A DNA stretch of 64,000 nt, taken from assembly GCA_018398585.1 (NCBI GenBank), contig JAGTTD010000016.1:20073212-20137211 (forward strand). The letters are read 5' to 3'. This stretch comes from Simmondsia chinensis (taxonomy: Eukaryota > Streptophyta > Magnoliopsida > Caryophyllales > Simmondsiaceae). Of this stretch, positions 23,670-34,760 are shown one piece after another. The translations under genes and the position numbers were made by a program. The notes under the pieces were generated by a model that was not told where the DNA came from, did no database searches, and saw only the letters and a program-made list of their open reading frames with translations. Position 1 is the stretch's first letter. Each line of letters begins with the position of its first letter.

Positions 23670-24330
23670 TGTTAGGAATATGCCTCAAATTTTTGTTTTG
23701 TAATCATGAGTCTCGCCGTGGGCAAGCTGATCGATCTGGTGGTACAACTGATCGATCGGAGAGCAACGCTGGAGAAAAATTCAAGAAAGGCTGTAGACGA
23801 GGGGCCAATCGATCGGGTCCCCAGGATCGATCGGGAGTCTGTTTCCGTGTACCCTAGCCATTTAGTATAAATATGGGTTTAGGGCTTTGGTTTATGCATC
23901 CAATTAAGAAAGAGAGCCGCCGTCACATTCGTTTGAGAGCGCTACGAGAGTTTAGAGGGAGTGAATCAGTAATTCTCCATAGATCTCGTTAAGAGAAAAT
24001 GTCGTTGTAATTCTTCCATTATTCATACTCAATAAAGATCTCCATCTCCGCCCGTGGTTTTCCCTCTCGATTGAATAGGGTTTTCCACGTAAATCATTGT
24101 GTGTTTTCCTTGTTTTCTTTTACCTTTTATTTACTTCTCTTGTGTGAGTTATAGTACTTGAATCGAATCCAGTATTGGGTGTTAAGTTCAACTTCTCAAA
24201 TAGATTTAATTGTATGTCAGATTTGAGTCAAGATTCCTAACAAATTGATATCTGAGTATATCAAGTTTGTTCCAGTTTTTACTAACAATTGGTATCAGAG
24301 CATATCAAATTGTTTAATATTTCCCTTACA
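23670..24330 (+). repeat. 5' LTR of the deleted copia element
   Basis: 661 bp with a TATA-like word (tataaatatggg near 23870) and cgatcgat-rich motifs near 23730-23840. Inside its 3' part it carries two primer-site look-alikes, aattgatatctgag (about 24244) and attggtatcagagc (24288-24301). Confidence 0.9.
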
Positions 24331-24344
24331 ATTGGTATTAGAGC
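24331..24344 (+). promoter_or_regulatory. Primer binding site of the deleted copia element
   Basis: attggtattagagc directly follows the LTR end and resembles the initiator tRNA-Met complement, with one mismatch (t for c). Confidence 0.75.
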
Positions 24345-24370
24345 CCGCGTTTGTTTGATTTGGTGTTATG

Positions 24371-25138
24371 ATGTTTGCAGTTAAATCTGAAGTTGAGAAG
24401 TTTGGTGGTCAAGGCAGTTTTAGTTTATGGCAAATTCGCGTTAAGGGCGTCTTGACTTAGAATGGCTTGAAGAAAGCTTTAGATGGGAAAGAGAAGAAAC
24501 CTGAGTGTTTATTCGAAGCACAGTGGGAGGAGTTAGATGAAAGGGCTCTTACGGCAATTCTGATGTGTCTTACCGATTACGTTTTGACAGAAGTTTTGGA
24601 TGTGAAGACCGCTAAGGAGTTGTGGGAGAAATTGCAAGAGATGTTTTGTTTCAAGTCTGTCTCCAACAACCTTGCAGTTAAGCGTCGGTTGTTCATGTTT
24701 CGTATGTCAGAAGATACGTTACTTAAGAATCATGTTAATGAATTTAATTCGTTAATTCAAGAATTAAAGGAGCTTGATGATACTCTTAAGGATGAAGATC
24801 AAGTAATGTTATTGTTATATTCACTCTCTACCTCTTGTAGAGGATTCGTAGAAAGCATGATTTATGGTGGTAGGCCAACTATCACAATTGATGAGATTAA
24901 GAGGAACCTACTGAGTAAAGAAAGAGTAGATAAGGAGTTGTCAGACTCCGTTCAGAACTCAGGTAGTGGTTTATTTGTGAGAGGGAGAACCGAGTCTAAA
25001 GAATATGATCATAGTGGAAACAAGTCTAAACCTAGATATCAAGATCTATCATGTAATTGCTGTCATAAGAAAGGGCATATTAAGAGAGATTGTTACAAGC
25101 TTAAGAGAAAACTAGAAGCAGATAACAGGTTTGACTAG
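24371..25138 (+). pseudogene. copia gag (UBN2 type), broken
   Basis: Starts MFAVKSEVEKFGGQGSFSLW near 24371. The UBN2/gag core follows (LFEAQWEELDERALTAILMC; LWEKLQEMF near 24625). A CCHC knuckle CNCCHKKGHIKRDC lies near 25051-25092. In-frame TAG codons stand at 24458, where relatives have Gln, and at 25136. It would form the capsid of the particle. Confidence 0.88.
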
Positions 25139-25777
25139 AGATCTGCAGTAGCTAGTGTTGTAGTTGAAGATGAGAATGATGGTGATATACTGTCTGTGTC
25201 TGAACCTCAGTCCAGTTTTAGAGATAGTTGGATTTTGGATTCGGGTTGCTCCTATCATATTTGTCGCAATCAAGATTAGTTTTCCACGTACGAGTCAATT
25301 CAAGGTGCAGTTGCTTTGATGGGCAATGATGCTAGATTTTTGGGTATAGGAACAATTCGTATTAAGATGTTCGATGGCACTATCAGGATTTTGAGCGATG
25401 TTCATCACATTCCTAATTTGAAGAAGAATCTCATCTCTTTAGGTACTCTTGAGTCACATGGGTACAGGTACACAGCTGAAGGTAAAGTTATGAAGGTCGT
25501 TAAGGGTGCTTTAGTTCTGATTAAAGGCAGAAGGGTAGGAACATTGTATGAACTTGTCGGTTCCAGAGTTGCAAGATCAGTTAAGATATCTTCTTCATCA
25601 TCGTTGACAAAACCAGGTATCACAAAGTCATGGGGCACGAGGTTGGATCATTCAGGTGATAAGGGTTTGTCTGAGCTCAGTAAAAGAGGTTCGTTGTGTG
25701 GTCAGTCTATAGGACTGAAATCTTGTGAATATGGCACTTATGGGAAGCAGAAAAGAGTTCATTTTAAGCAATTCTGA
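25139..25777 (+). pseudogene. copia protease and start of the pre-integrase domain, broken
   Basis: The protease active site region WILDSGCSYHIC lies near 25230, followed by TAG at 25277, then GNDARFLGIGTI, DVHHIPNLKKNLISLG and LVLIKGRRVGTLYEL. Part of the pre-integrase region remains (GDKGLSELSKRGSL near 25660, KRVHF at about 25755). The reading frame ends at 25777 just before the deletion point. Confidence 0.85.
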
Positions 25778-26064
25778 ACAAGTAGAGATGTCACGTTTGA
25801 TGAGTCGTCATTATTGAGTCCACCTAAGATGTCATTCATTGTTTGTGATTTAGGTCAGGTGAATAAGCCAAAGGGAGTTCTGTTTCAGTTAAGTAACACA
25901 GTTCAGTAGTAGGTGGCTGTTTCAGAAGATGTGTCAAGAGCCAATTCAAAGAAGAAGAAGCTTGGTATTGCTGATAACCTCACAGATATGTTCACTCAGT
26001 TGCTACCTAGCAGGAAGTTCAAGCATCGCTCGGACTTTGTTAGGTTTTCTATTTTGTTTAGATA
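25778..26064 (+). pseudogene. Leftover RNase H end of the deleted copia element
   Basis: Short remnants: TSRDVTFDE (from the linker after integrase), VAVSED (RNase H) and ADNLTDMFTQLLPSRKFKH (the usual C-terminal end of a copia polyprotein), separated by stops. They bracket the missing integrase and reverse transcriptase. Confidence 0.75.
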
Positions 26065-26139
26065 ATCCCGTGTGAGGGGTGTTTTGTGGAGTAGGTGGAG
26101 AAATTTTTCTATGTGTAAATTTGAGTCAAGGTGGAGGTT

Positions 26140-26799
26140 TGTTAGGAATATGTTTCAAATTTATGTTTTTTAATAACGAGTCTCGCCATGAGCAGGCCGA
26201 TCGATTGGGTGGTACAACCGATCAATCAGAGAGCAACACTGGAGAAAAAGTCAAGAATGGCTGCAGAACAGGGGCCGATCAATCTGGCCCCCTAATCGAT
26301 CGGGAGTCTGTTTCTGCGTACCTAGCCATTTAGTATAAATATGGGTTTAGTGCTTGGGTTTATGCATCCAATTAAGAAAGAGAGCCGTCGTCACATTCGT
26401 TTGAGAGCGTTACGAGAGTTTAGAGGGAGTGATTCAGTAATTCTCCATAGATCTCGTTAAGAGAAAGTGTCGTTATAATTCTTCCATTATTCATACTCAA
26501 TAAAGATCTCCATTTCCGTCCGTGGTTTTTCCCTCTCGTTTGAAGAGGGTTTTCCATGTAAATCATTGTGTGTTTTCTTTGTTCTCTTTTACCTTTTATT
26601 TACTTCTCTTGTATGAGTTATAATACTTGAATCGAATCCAGTATTGGGTATTAAGTTCCGCTTCTCAAATTGATATCATTGTATATCAAATTTGAGTCAA
26701 GATTCTTAACAAATTGATATCTGAGTATATCAAGTTTGTTCCAGTTTTTACTAACAATTGGTATCAGAGCATATCAAATTGTTCAAGATTTCCCTTACA
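26140..26799 (+). repeat. 3' LTR of the deleted copia element
   Basis: 660 bp, the same structure as 23670-24330, including both primer-site look-alikes near its 3' end. The purine-rich sequence caaggtggaggttt immediately before it is the probable polypurine tract. Confidence 0.9.
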
Positions 26800-26804
26800 A
26801 GTTC

Positions 26805-27580
26805 TCTTACGGAGGAAAACCTTTTCCTTCAAATGAAAAAAAAAAGACTTCTCTTTCAAAACGGAGGAAGGTCATCATTTCGAGTGATCCAATGAAGTAA
26901 GAAAACATATATCGGCCCGAGTATAGATCCAAAACGAACTTGGCAGGATCTTAGATCATTAGAGGCAATAATATGGGACAAGAACTTGACGAAGAAAGAT
27001 TAGTCAACTCCAAATCCTGGAGTATATTTGTGGTTTCATTTGATTATCTTGAAGTAGAAGAAGAAATGCTAATGCGCAAGTTTTATGAGCTCACCTTAAC
27101 TTTGGGTTTGAATAAAAAGAACAAAAGCTGTACCAATGGCCCAAGTGATGGGAAGACTGGAGATTCCGATGCATTGGAAAACACTTGAACTGAAGAACAA
27201 TAGTAAGAGGTTAGTACCTGTTTATTATGGTTACCTGTTTGTAGCTTTTGGTTTTTTTTAGAAATTAAAGATCATATTTGAAAACTCTTTTGGCTTTTTT
27301 ATTTTTCATTTTTAGTTTTTTTGAGCTCGACTAACGCTAAAAATATAATACAATAAAGCAAAAAAAACTAGTTTTAGACCTTGTTTTTGTTTTTTGAAAA
27401 CCAAAAAAAAAAAACTACCAATAAAAAGCAACACCAAACAATCTAAATTTTAATGTTAAAAAAAAAACCTAAAACAATCTAAATTTTGATATTTTTTTTA
27501 TCCTTCCACTTCCCTCCAACCCTCTTACCGAGGTAAATTTAAAATTTAAAAACAAGAAACAGAAAAGAAACCTTTCTTTA
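26805..27580. other. Gene-free segment
   Basis: AT-rich with long A and T runs near 27390-27500. A 71-codon frame at 26973-27188 has no recognisable domain and is not supported as a gene. Confidence 0.5.
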
Positions 27581-27877
27581 GCTATGTTTGACTATAGCTA
27601 TTAGCTGTTAGTTGTTAACTGATTGATTAGCTGTTAGCTGATGGGTAATACATTTGATAAAATTAAATGTTGAAGTTGGTGGATTATTGTAAAATGACAA
27701 AAAGAATTTGCTTACATAGCTAAAAGCCAAATTATTTAGCTTTTGCAAACCAGCTTTTCAAAAGTTAAACAATATAAAAAATGTTAACAACAAAATTTTC
27801 ACCAAACAATGTTATTATCTGTTTAACTTGTCAAAAAGCTAAAAGTTATGAAAACACTATTACTTGTCAAACATAGC
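27581..27877. mobile_element. MITE, hAT-like
   Basis: 297 bp bounded by imperfect inverted repeats: gctatgtttgactatagctatta at the left and the reverse complement of tactattacttgtcaaacatagc-like sequence at the right (shared core gctatgtttgac). The inside has ttagctgttagttgtt and aaagctaaaagtt motifs common in plant hAT MITEs. No coding capacity and no clean target-site duplication. Confidence 0.55.
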
Positions 27878-29024
27878 CTTTGTGTGCTGTGTCTTGGCTG
27901 TTCACTTTTTGTTTTGCACATATGTATTCTTTTCTCTACTTGTCATTATTCTAAAGATAACAGGCTTCATTTTGAGTTTAGGCCTTAATTTAGGCTCTGT
28001 TTGGATTGATGTAAAATTTCTTCTATCTCATTTCTACTGTGTTTTTGTAGAAGTTTATAGCAATTATTCCTATATAGAAAATATTTTCTCCAATTGGGGA
28101 AATTTGAATTTCCCTTAAAGAGGAAAATGGTTTCCATTGTGAAGGGAAAAGCGCTTGTAATTTGACGTCATATGCCTTATTTAAACCTTAACTTGGTTGA
28201 GAGTTGGACACGTACAAATTTATAGAATGAAATTATTTATTTAGTTAGAATAACAAAAATATTCATTAAAAGATGTTTTGATTGAAAATATTTGAAGAGG
28301 AAAAACTTTCTAAATAAACGAATCTTAGTGATAAAATATTTTCGAAGTGAAGAACCATGAAAATAGCCTAATTTGAAAGGCAATGATCACATACATTGCT
28401 GAAAGCAGTACCCGCTGCACATGATTAGGGGTATAAACGAATCAAATGTTTGATGAACTATACAAGTTTGAAATTGATTATGGCTCATTTATGTTCATTT
28501 TGAGGGCTCGATAGCTTATCAAACAAGTTCTAGTAGGGTCTATAAGCCTAATGAGTTGAGTTTAAACTAGCAAATTGTTTGATAAGAGTTTGTCAAAAAT
28601 GTATAAGGGCTCAATAAAGACTATTAAGATTTCATCAAGGACTTGCTAGTGGCTCATTGGTATTAGCTAGAAAATGGCTTGATAGTAACTGAAATAGTTC
28701 GACTTGGCAATAGTAGGTTCAATTCAATCATGAGCTCAATTTGGCTCGATAGTGAGCTCTACTTGACTCAATAATAAGCTAGAGTTTGCGTGAATAGGTT
28801 AACAATTCAAGTTGAGCCCAATGTCAAACAAACTAATATCTCATTGAACCGAAGTCAAACAAAGGTCCGAAAACTCGATAAAAGATTGACTCAAACTCGA
28901 GTTCAATAAAGCCTTATCAAGCTTGAGTTCAACTAAGGTGGTGTTTGGCCCAGCTCGGTTCGCTTACACCGCTGCACCTATGATCAAGCATCAAAAATAG
29001 AAACATTAAGCTTTTTTTTTTTTT
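27878..29024. other. Gene-free segment between the MITE and the hAT element
   Basis: Contains a decayed repeat rich in ctcgatagctt, gctcaat and caaactcgagtt motifs (about 28430-28930) and a poly-T run ending at the hAT insertion point. No gene recognised. Confidence 0.5.
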
Positions 29025-30298
29025 TTTTTTTGTAGAGGCGGCCACGGGCCAGGCCTGGCCTGATTTTTAACCGGTCCTGGGCCGGCCCTACAATCCCCCC
29101 CCCCCCCCCCCCCCCCCCAACTTTTTTTTTAAATACAACTTATAAAAATACAAAATACACATTCGTTTTGTTGAAAAATAATTATAATTCATTGATGAAT
29201 AATGTAATATATAAATACAGTACAACAACATCATAAATAATGGTAAATATAGCTAATAAAATAAAATGCGCCTTAAATTATTAAAAAATATAACTACACC
29301 TTTTAAAATTACAAATATATTATATAAAAACATGTACTACAGAGAAATAGAATTACAATGCACCTTGGGGCTTTTTTGATAAAAAAAAGAATTACTTAGT
29401 CTAAGCTGGTAGGGGTTGGTAAGCCGGGACTTGATGTATCCATAGTACAGTTGTCTTCATCCTCGCTTGATGAGCCTAACTTCAGCCGGTCTTGCTCCCT
29501 ATCTGCTGCGTGCAGCCAGTCCTTCAAGCACACCGACATTTGCAAGCTGGACGATGAAAACTTCGCTCTTTTCTTTCCAAGCAACCTGCCACCTGCACGA
29601 AAAGCACATTCCAATGCTATCGAAGACACCGGACACCCTAGTATATCCCTTGCCATTGCGGAAAGCACGGGATATTGGGTTTGGTTGGAACACCATCGTT
29701 GCAAAATGTCAAAGCGCGGATTCGTCGGGGTCGGGAAGAATTGGAGCATCGGCAACCACAGGTAATAATCTAACTCGTCACATGACGTGAGATTTTATTT
29801 GGGCTTGAATCAGGCCAACATCTCTCACGCATATGACTTTTCTTCGAAACTACTACTACATGAGGAAGAACCATAAAATGTGGAAGAAACTTGAGGATTA
29901 TAAGCCGATAATCTTTGAGAAAAAGAGGAAAATAATTCATGTAAATCTCGGTCGACTATCGCAATAAAACCTACGTTATCAAATGTTAGATTTAATTTTT
30001 TGTAAAAAAAAATCGAAAACAATTGCAAACCCGTAAGTTTACAACGGGGATCCAAAATGGTGGCAAAACAATAAGTAAGAGGTAGTTCAAAATGATCTTT
30101 AAAAAATTTTACTTTCATTGCGGCAATCGAGGCCTCCAATAAGGGGTTGGACTGGTCATCTGCCATCCAAGCAGCAATATCTACCAATCTAGATATTGCT
30201 TGTGGCATGGTAGGATAATAACCAAAAAAAAAAAAAAGTCGTGGTGTCTCTAAACATACTAAAAAATTTACATACTTCGCTAATTACATTCCAATCTC

Positions 30299-31116
30299 TC
30301 ACTAGACACATTCAAGGGAAGGTACCTTGGTGTATGCTTTTTGCAGACGACATAGTTCTGGTAGGAGAATCCTGAGCGGACATAAACGAGAAGTTGGAAT
30401 TGTGGAGAGGTGCTTTAGAATCGAGGGGTTTAAGGATTAGCAGATCTAAGACCGAGTACGTGGAATTCAAATTCGATCATTCCACCACGATTAGTACAGA
30501 GGAGGTTAAGATCGAACAAGAAACTGTACCGTGTAAGGAGAGTTTCAAATACCTGGGATCCATGATACACCAAAATGGTGAAGTGGATGAGGATGTCAGC
30601 AACAGGATTAAAGTAGGCTGGCAGAAGTGGAGGATGGCATCCGGGGTGCTGTGTGATAGAAAGTTCCCGTTAAAGTTAAAGGAAAAATACTATAGGATTG
30701 TAGTAAGACCGGCTATACTATATGGGGCAGAGGGTCGACCAATGAAACAAAATCAAACACAGAGGATGAAGGTAGCAGAGATGAGGATGCTGCGCTAGAT
30801 GTGTGGTCATACAAGGAAGGATAGAATTATGAATGATGTGATACGAGGTAAGTTGGGTGTAGCCCCGATCGAGGATAAATTGAGGGAGCACCGCCTAAGA
30901 TGGTTTGGACATGTTAGCAGGAGACCGACTACAGCCCCAGTCAGGAGGTGTGAACAGCTTCACACGACGCTAGGTAGAAGAGGTAGGGGCAGACCAAAGA
31001 AGAGTTGGCTGGAGACGATCCGTCATGACCTAACCCACCTAAACCTAAGAGAGGATATGGCCTCAGATAGGGCACGATGGAGGGCTAGCATAAGGGTAGC
31101 GGAGGTGGCAGAGTAG
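30299..31116 (+). pseudogene. RTE-clade LINE reverse transcriptase, C-terminal part
   Basis: Includes the catalytic palm motif FADDIVLVGE (about 30335), thumb segments FKYLGSMIHQNGEVDEDV and VVRPAILYGAE, and the C-terminal region [20 protein letters not shown] that typifies plant RTE elements. Stops: TGA just after GES near 30372 and TAG at 30796, where relatives have Trp. The N-terminal endonuclease is missing because of 5' truncation. Confidence 0.88.
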
Positions 31117-31207
31117 ATTAGTGCGGGGAGGGACTGGTAGTTTAAGATCCTTAGGCAGGCATAACCTCAGGTGAAGCACTTATAGGCTAGTTTAGTCTCT
31201 GATCATG

Positions 31208-31215
<8 letters not shown>

Positions 31216-31238
<23 letters not shown>

Positions 31239-31266
31239 TTCTTCTTCTTCTTCTTCTTCTTCTTCT
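31216..31266 (+). repeat. (TTC)n microsatellite
   Basis: About 17 TTC units in the 3'UTR of the LINE copy. Confidence 0.95.
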
Positions 31267-33041
31267 TTCCTCAAAACTCATTGGTAATTAATTGGTGGTT
31301 TATTTGCAGGCACTCAATTACTTCAGGTTGGGGGTCCTCGGAAACAGCCTCTTTTCCACCCGGAAGGGGTAAGGCTGCGTACATCACTCCTCCCAGACCC
31401 TGCTTTCTGCGGGAGCCGCGAGGCACTGGGACTGTTGTTGTTGTTGTTGCTAATTGCATTCCAATCTATTGCTTCTAAATTAAAAGACTTAAGATCTGCA
31501 CGACTATCCTATACAAATTCAATTAATATATTTTTATATGGTAATATTCTTTCTAACATATCTACTGTTGATAACCGCCTAGTTTGTGTATCTAATTTAA
31601 ATTGTTTATAGTGTATACCATGCGTGTTACAAAGATTTTTAAATCTTTTCCTCCTAGTTCCGGATGATTTGATCGCTATAGTAACCTCTCTTAAACACTC
31701 AACAGAAGCTTGTATTAGGTTCAAATCATCCGTTACAATTAAATGCATAATATGGGATATGCAACGTAAATGACAACATTTCTCATCTAACATGGGTCTC
31801 ATGTGCCTAATCAATTCTTTTACGGATGTGTTGTTGCTTGTAGCGTTGTCAAAAGTAATGCTAAAAATTCGAGGGTCTATACCCCACTTGCGGCATGTCT
31901 GCATAATGGCACCCGTGATTATCTTAGCAGTGTGGGGATAATCTAAATGGCAAAAATGAATTATTCTTTTTTGCACAATGAAGGAAGAATCGATCTAATG
32001 TGCCGTTATGCACATGAAAGGCACACCAGGTTTCGACCTCTATGTGTCGGACGTCAACGAGAACATGCTCGTGTTCCTCCTAAAAATGTTTGCAAGCTCA
32101 TTTTTCATTCTAAAAATTCTTTAAATGCGTCCCGCTTGAAAGTGCTCGGAGGAACCTTTACGGCGGCGGGGTTTAACGCGTTTTGGCAATAGTGGACCAA
32201 TCTAGGGTCTTCGCTGGTGTTAAATGGCTTTTCAGCCCCAATGACATATTTTACTAATTCTTGCCTATTATTTTCTTGTGAAAACCTAAAGCTAGCAAGT
32301 GCACTAGTTATTTGTTGTACTAAATGTTGTTGGGATCTATTTGGGTTTAGTTCAGGGTGGCATCTCTCTAAGTGTCTTTTTAAGGTGTCGGTCCCACCAC
32401 CACGTGAATAACTAAAAGTTTTAGGGGGGTCACATAATTTACAATAGGCTTTATTAACTGTCCGATCTAGTGTGAAGTGCTTCCACACCTCACTAGTATT
32501 ATGCCTACTATTAGTGGTGTCGTTGTGGGTTTTAGTCTCGGTGCTGGTGGGTGTGGGTTCTTCTTGGAATTATGAATTTTGAGCATCCCCCAAATCAGGT
32601 AAATACTGTTCTTGCTCCTCCCAATTTAAAGTGTCTGCGTAGGGAGGAGATGGACCGGGTTCTAAAAATGTTCGTTCCTGGGTAGTAAGTTCGACAACTC
32701 TACCCGTCCTAGGAATTTTAGGCGGTCGTGAAGGTTTTGAACTAGATTTACTGGATCCAGATAAAGAAGAGTTGTGTGTCATGGTAGTATTATTGATTAT
32801 TGATTAAAAAATGCAACTAAAAATGCAAGTTCAGTAAATAAAAATAACAAACAAATAAAATTTCTTTCGATACTAAATTTTACCGAAGCGAAAACTGAAA
32901 TTTGAACTTGCACGAGATTTTATGAGCAGAACAAGTTGCAACTTCGAACTTCAGAAATTTAAAGCAAGAGAACTTTGGATTAGTAGAGAAGAGAGAATTA
33001 GATGGAGAGATTGTTGTAGTGAAATAAGAAATTTGGATGAG

Positions 33042-33045
<4 letters not shown>

Positions 33046-33104
<59 letters not shown>
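33046..33104. repeat. (AT)n microsatellite
   Basis: About 29 uninterrupted AT units near the right end of the hAT element; it could extrude a cruciform. Confidence 0.95.
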
Positions 33105-33110
<6 letters not shown>

Positions 33111-33218
33111 TTTAAATATGTTGCTCCCCCCTTTTAGGCCCCCCCAACTGGCCGGGCCCCTTCGCTGCCCAGCCCGAACCAGGGGGGACCGGCCCACTAG
33201 CCACCTCTAATTTTTTTG

Positions 33219-34509
33219 CAAGAGAGTTAATAATGCGAAGCTCCTACATGTTAATCCGATAATAATAATAATAGTTCCCGGCGGGAGGGGGGGGGGGGGG
33301 GGGGGGGAAGTCAACATAAAATAATATTTACATTGGAATCACAACACCGTCAGTTTCCTCAATTTGCAATAAACTTGCAGTCAAGATAACCTGCCAGAGA
33401 ATAGGGGAATCGTTATTGACAAAGGCAATAAGTGTAATTATTAAAGTAATGATATGACTTATACTAAATAAAAGCTCCAATATTTCAGGAAATTGTCATG
33501 GTAATAAAACATTTGTCATGACAATAATATTAAAAAAAATTATGAAGCTACCAAATCCAAGCATTAGAAAAATATCGGGTTGTTTGTTTGGAGTTTTTGG
33601 CTTTTGATAGACTAAAATAGGGTTTGGAAAAAAAAAAAATCTAGAACTTTGGTTTATTGTTTTTAGTTTTCTATCAATTTGAGTAAAAATTGAAAAGTAA
33701 AAACCAAAATACAAGGAAAAATAAGTTTCTAGACTTGATTTGTAGTTCTCCAAAAGCCAAAGCTACAAATAGAAAATGATACTAATCAAGCCCTTCATTT
33801 TTGCATAGAAATAACCCACTTCCACCACAACAATTTACATCTCTCCATCTTAACCATTTTTCTAGTTGGATAGGGTCAACTACATTGATCAAAGTATGCT
33901 GTCACGCTCTTGCATAAAAGCTTATCATATCTTCATTAAGCTTAACAAATAAACCCGTTTCTTTGTAACGCTCAATTTGTACTCAAAATTAAGATACCAA
34001 GCACGAAATACCATTTGCCATTTAGGGCATGTTTAAACTTTACTTGTTTCAAACCAAAGCGAAATCAAGCATGTTTATAGCAAGGTAAGTCCAAAGCTGG
34101 TAAAGCTTAGATTGGAAACTCAAGTTAAGCTACGTACATAAACAAAGTAAGTTCAAATTGAGACAAACCTAGTTGAGCCAAACTTGGCTTTGAGCTCGCT
34201 GAATTAGGTTTGAGTTTTCTTTGACGAGCTTGGGCACAACTCATTTACGGCCGAGCTCTTAGGAAAGAGTGAGAGGTTTTGGGCCATACACCTTTTTTCC
34301 AATACCATAAGGGCCTATTTGGTATCGTTTTTTATTCACATACTTTTTTTGTTTTTGATTTTTGGCTTTTGATTTTTTATTTTTAGTCAAATTTAGAAGA
34401 AATTTAAAAAAGAAAAAAAAAACACAAAATACAAACGACTATACGAAAAAGAAGTTATTTGCAAAATATGATAATTATTTTCTTAAAAATATGATAATTA
34501 GGGTTTATT
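33219..34509. other. Gene-free segment
   Basis: Includes a 21-G run at 33287-33307 and AT-rich decayed repeats (a region rich in gagcttgggc and tgagctcgctgaatt near 34190, similar in style to 28430-28930). No coding sequence recognised. Confidence 0.5.
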
Positions 34510-34760
34510 TACCACGTACTAAGGCACCGGATCCCAGTAAAACTCCGAAGTTAAGCATGCTTGGGCGAGAGTAGTACCAGGATGGGTGACCTCTTGGGAA
34601 GTCTTCGTGTTGCCAATCCTATATGGTTGGGGGTCCTCAAAAACAGCCTCTCAGCAGGGTTACACCCTGAAGGGGTAAAGTTGCGTACATCTACCCCTCC
34701 CAGAGCCCGCTTATGCGGGAGCCCTTAAGGCACTGGGTCTATCGTCGGTGTTGTTGTTGT
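34510..34760 (+). mobile_element. SINE-like element with 5S rRNA-derived head (copy B)
   Basis: Bases 34511-34613 follow plant 5S rRNA closely: gcaccggatccca, aactccgaagttaagc, gcttgggcgagagtagtacc and ggatgggtgacctcttggga. The 5' end of 5S is missing or altered but the internal promoter boxes are kept better than in copy A. The tail (34624-34760) has ggttgggggtcctc, aacagcctct, gaaggggtaaagttgcgtacat, cgcttatgcgggagccctta and ends in (TTG)n. Confidence 0.82.

Larger units (their letters stand above)
23670..26799 (+). mobile_element. Ty1/copia element, internally deleted
   Basis: LTRs at 23670-24330 and 26140-26799 begin TGTTAGGAATATG and end CCCTTACA. The duplication agttc flanks it (23665-23669 and 26800-26804). 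The internal region is only about 1.8 kb. It keeps gag, protease and a piece of the pre-integrase region, then jumps to the last codons of RNase H; integrase and reverse transcriptase are gone. It could only have moved with proteins from a full-length relative, or was deleted after insertion. Confidence 0.93.
30298..31448 (+). mobile_element. 5'-truncated RTE-type LINE whose 3' end matches the SINE tails
   Basis: The insertion into the hAT gene is flanked by a 19-bp duplication, gctaattacattccaatct (30279-30297) and gctaattgcattccaatct (31449-31467), one mismatch. It starts in reverse transcriptase sequence and holds the C-terminal coding part to 31116. A 3'UTR with a TTC microsatellite follows, then a segment (31318-31448) that is the same as the tails of the two 5S-headed SINEs, ending in (TTG)n at the duplication. 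One event explains the whole structure. Confidence 0.85.
29396..32782 (-). pseudogene. hAT transposase with BED zinc finger, broken
   Basis: Read from 32782 on the minus strand. A Ser/Pro-rich start is followed by a TAA at 32570, then a BED zinc finger (VWKHFTLDR ... YCKLC ... LKRHLERCH, about 32485-32350). The RNase H-like core (FSITFDNATSNN, CCHLRCISHIMHLIV) spans 31976-31509. After the LINE insertion comes a mid-region (FATILDPRCKLTGL, about 30208-29825), then the C-terminal dimerisation domain (YPVLSAMARDILGCPVSS, ALECAF) ending at 29396. Frame breaks lie near 32100-31980. RICESLEEPER/Ac-like transposases share this order. It cannot make protein now. Confidence 0.88.
29033..33209 (-). mobile_element. 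hAT DNA transposon with nested LINE insertion
   Basis: The left end reads tagaggcggccacgggcc and the right end, reverse-complemented, tagaggtggctagtgggcc, an imperfect inverted repeat of hAT type. An 8-bp duplication tttttttg flanks it (29025-29032 and 33211-33218), with one extra A at 33210. The transposase gene is on the minus strand. A 1151-bp LINE insertion interrupts it; without that the element is about 3 kb. A 24-C run lies just inside the left end (29095-29118) and an AT microsatellite near the right end. Confidence 0.9.

Noticed and set aside
26973..27188. 71-codon frame as a small gene
   Set aside because: No domain, promoter or neighbour evidence; length is within chance for this region.
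27864..28118. Hydrophobic 84-codon frame
   Set aside because: Overlaps the MITE end and AT-rich repeat; hydrophobicity follows from T-rich codons.
29451..29790. Plus-strand frames of about 100 codons
   Set aside because: Antisense of the hAT dimerisation domain.
34510..34760. Cassandra TRIM carrying 5S sequence
   Set aside because: No LTR pair or primer site around the 5S part; the downstream tail is of SINE type.
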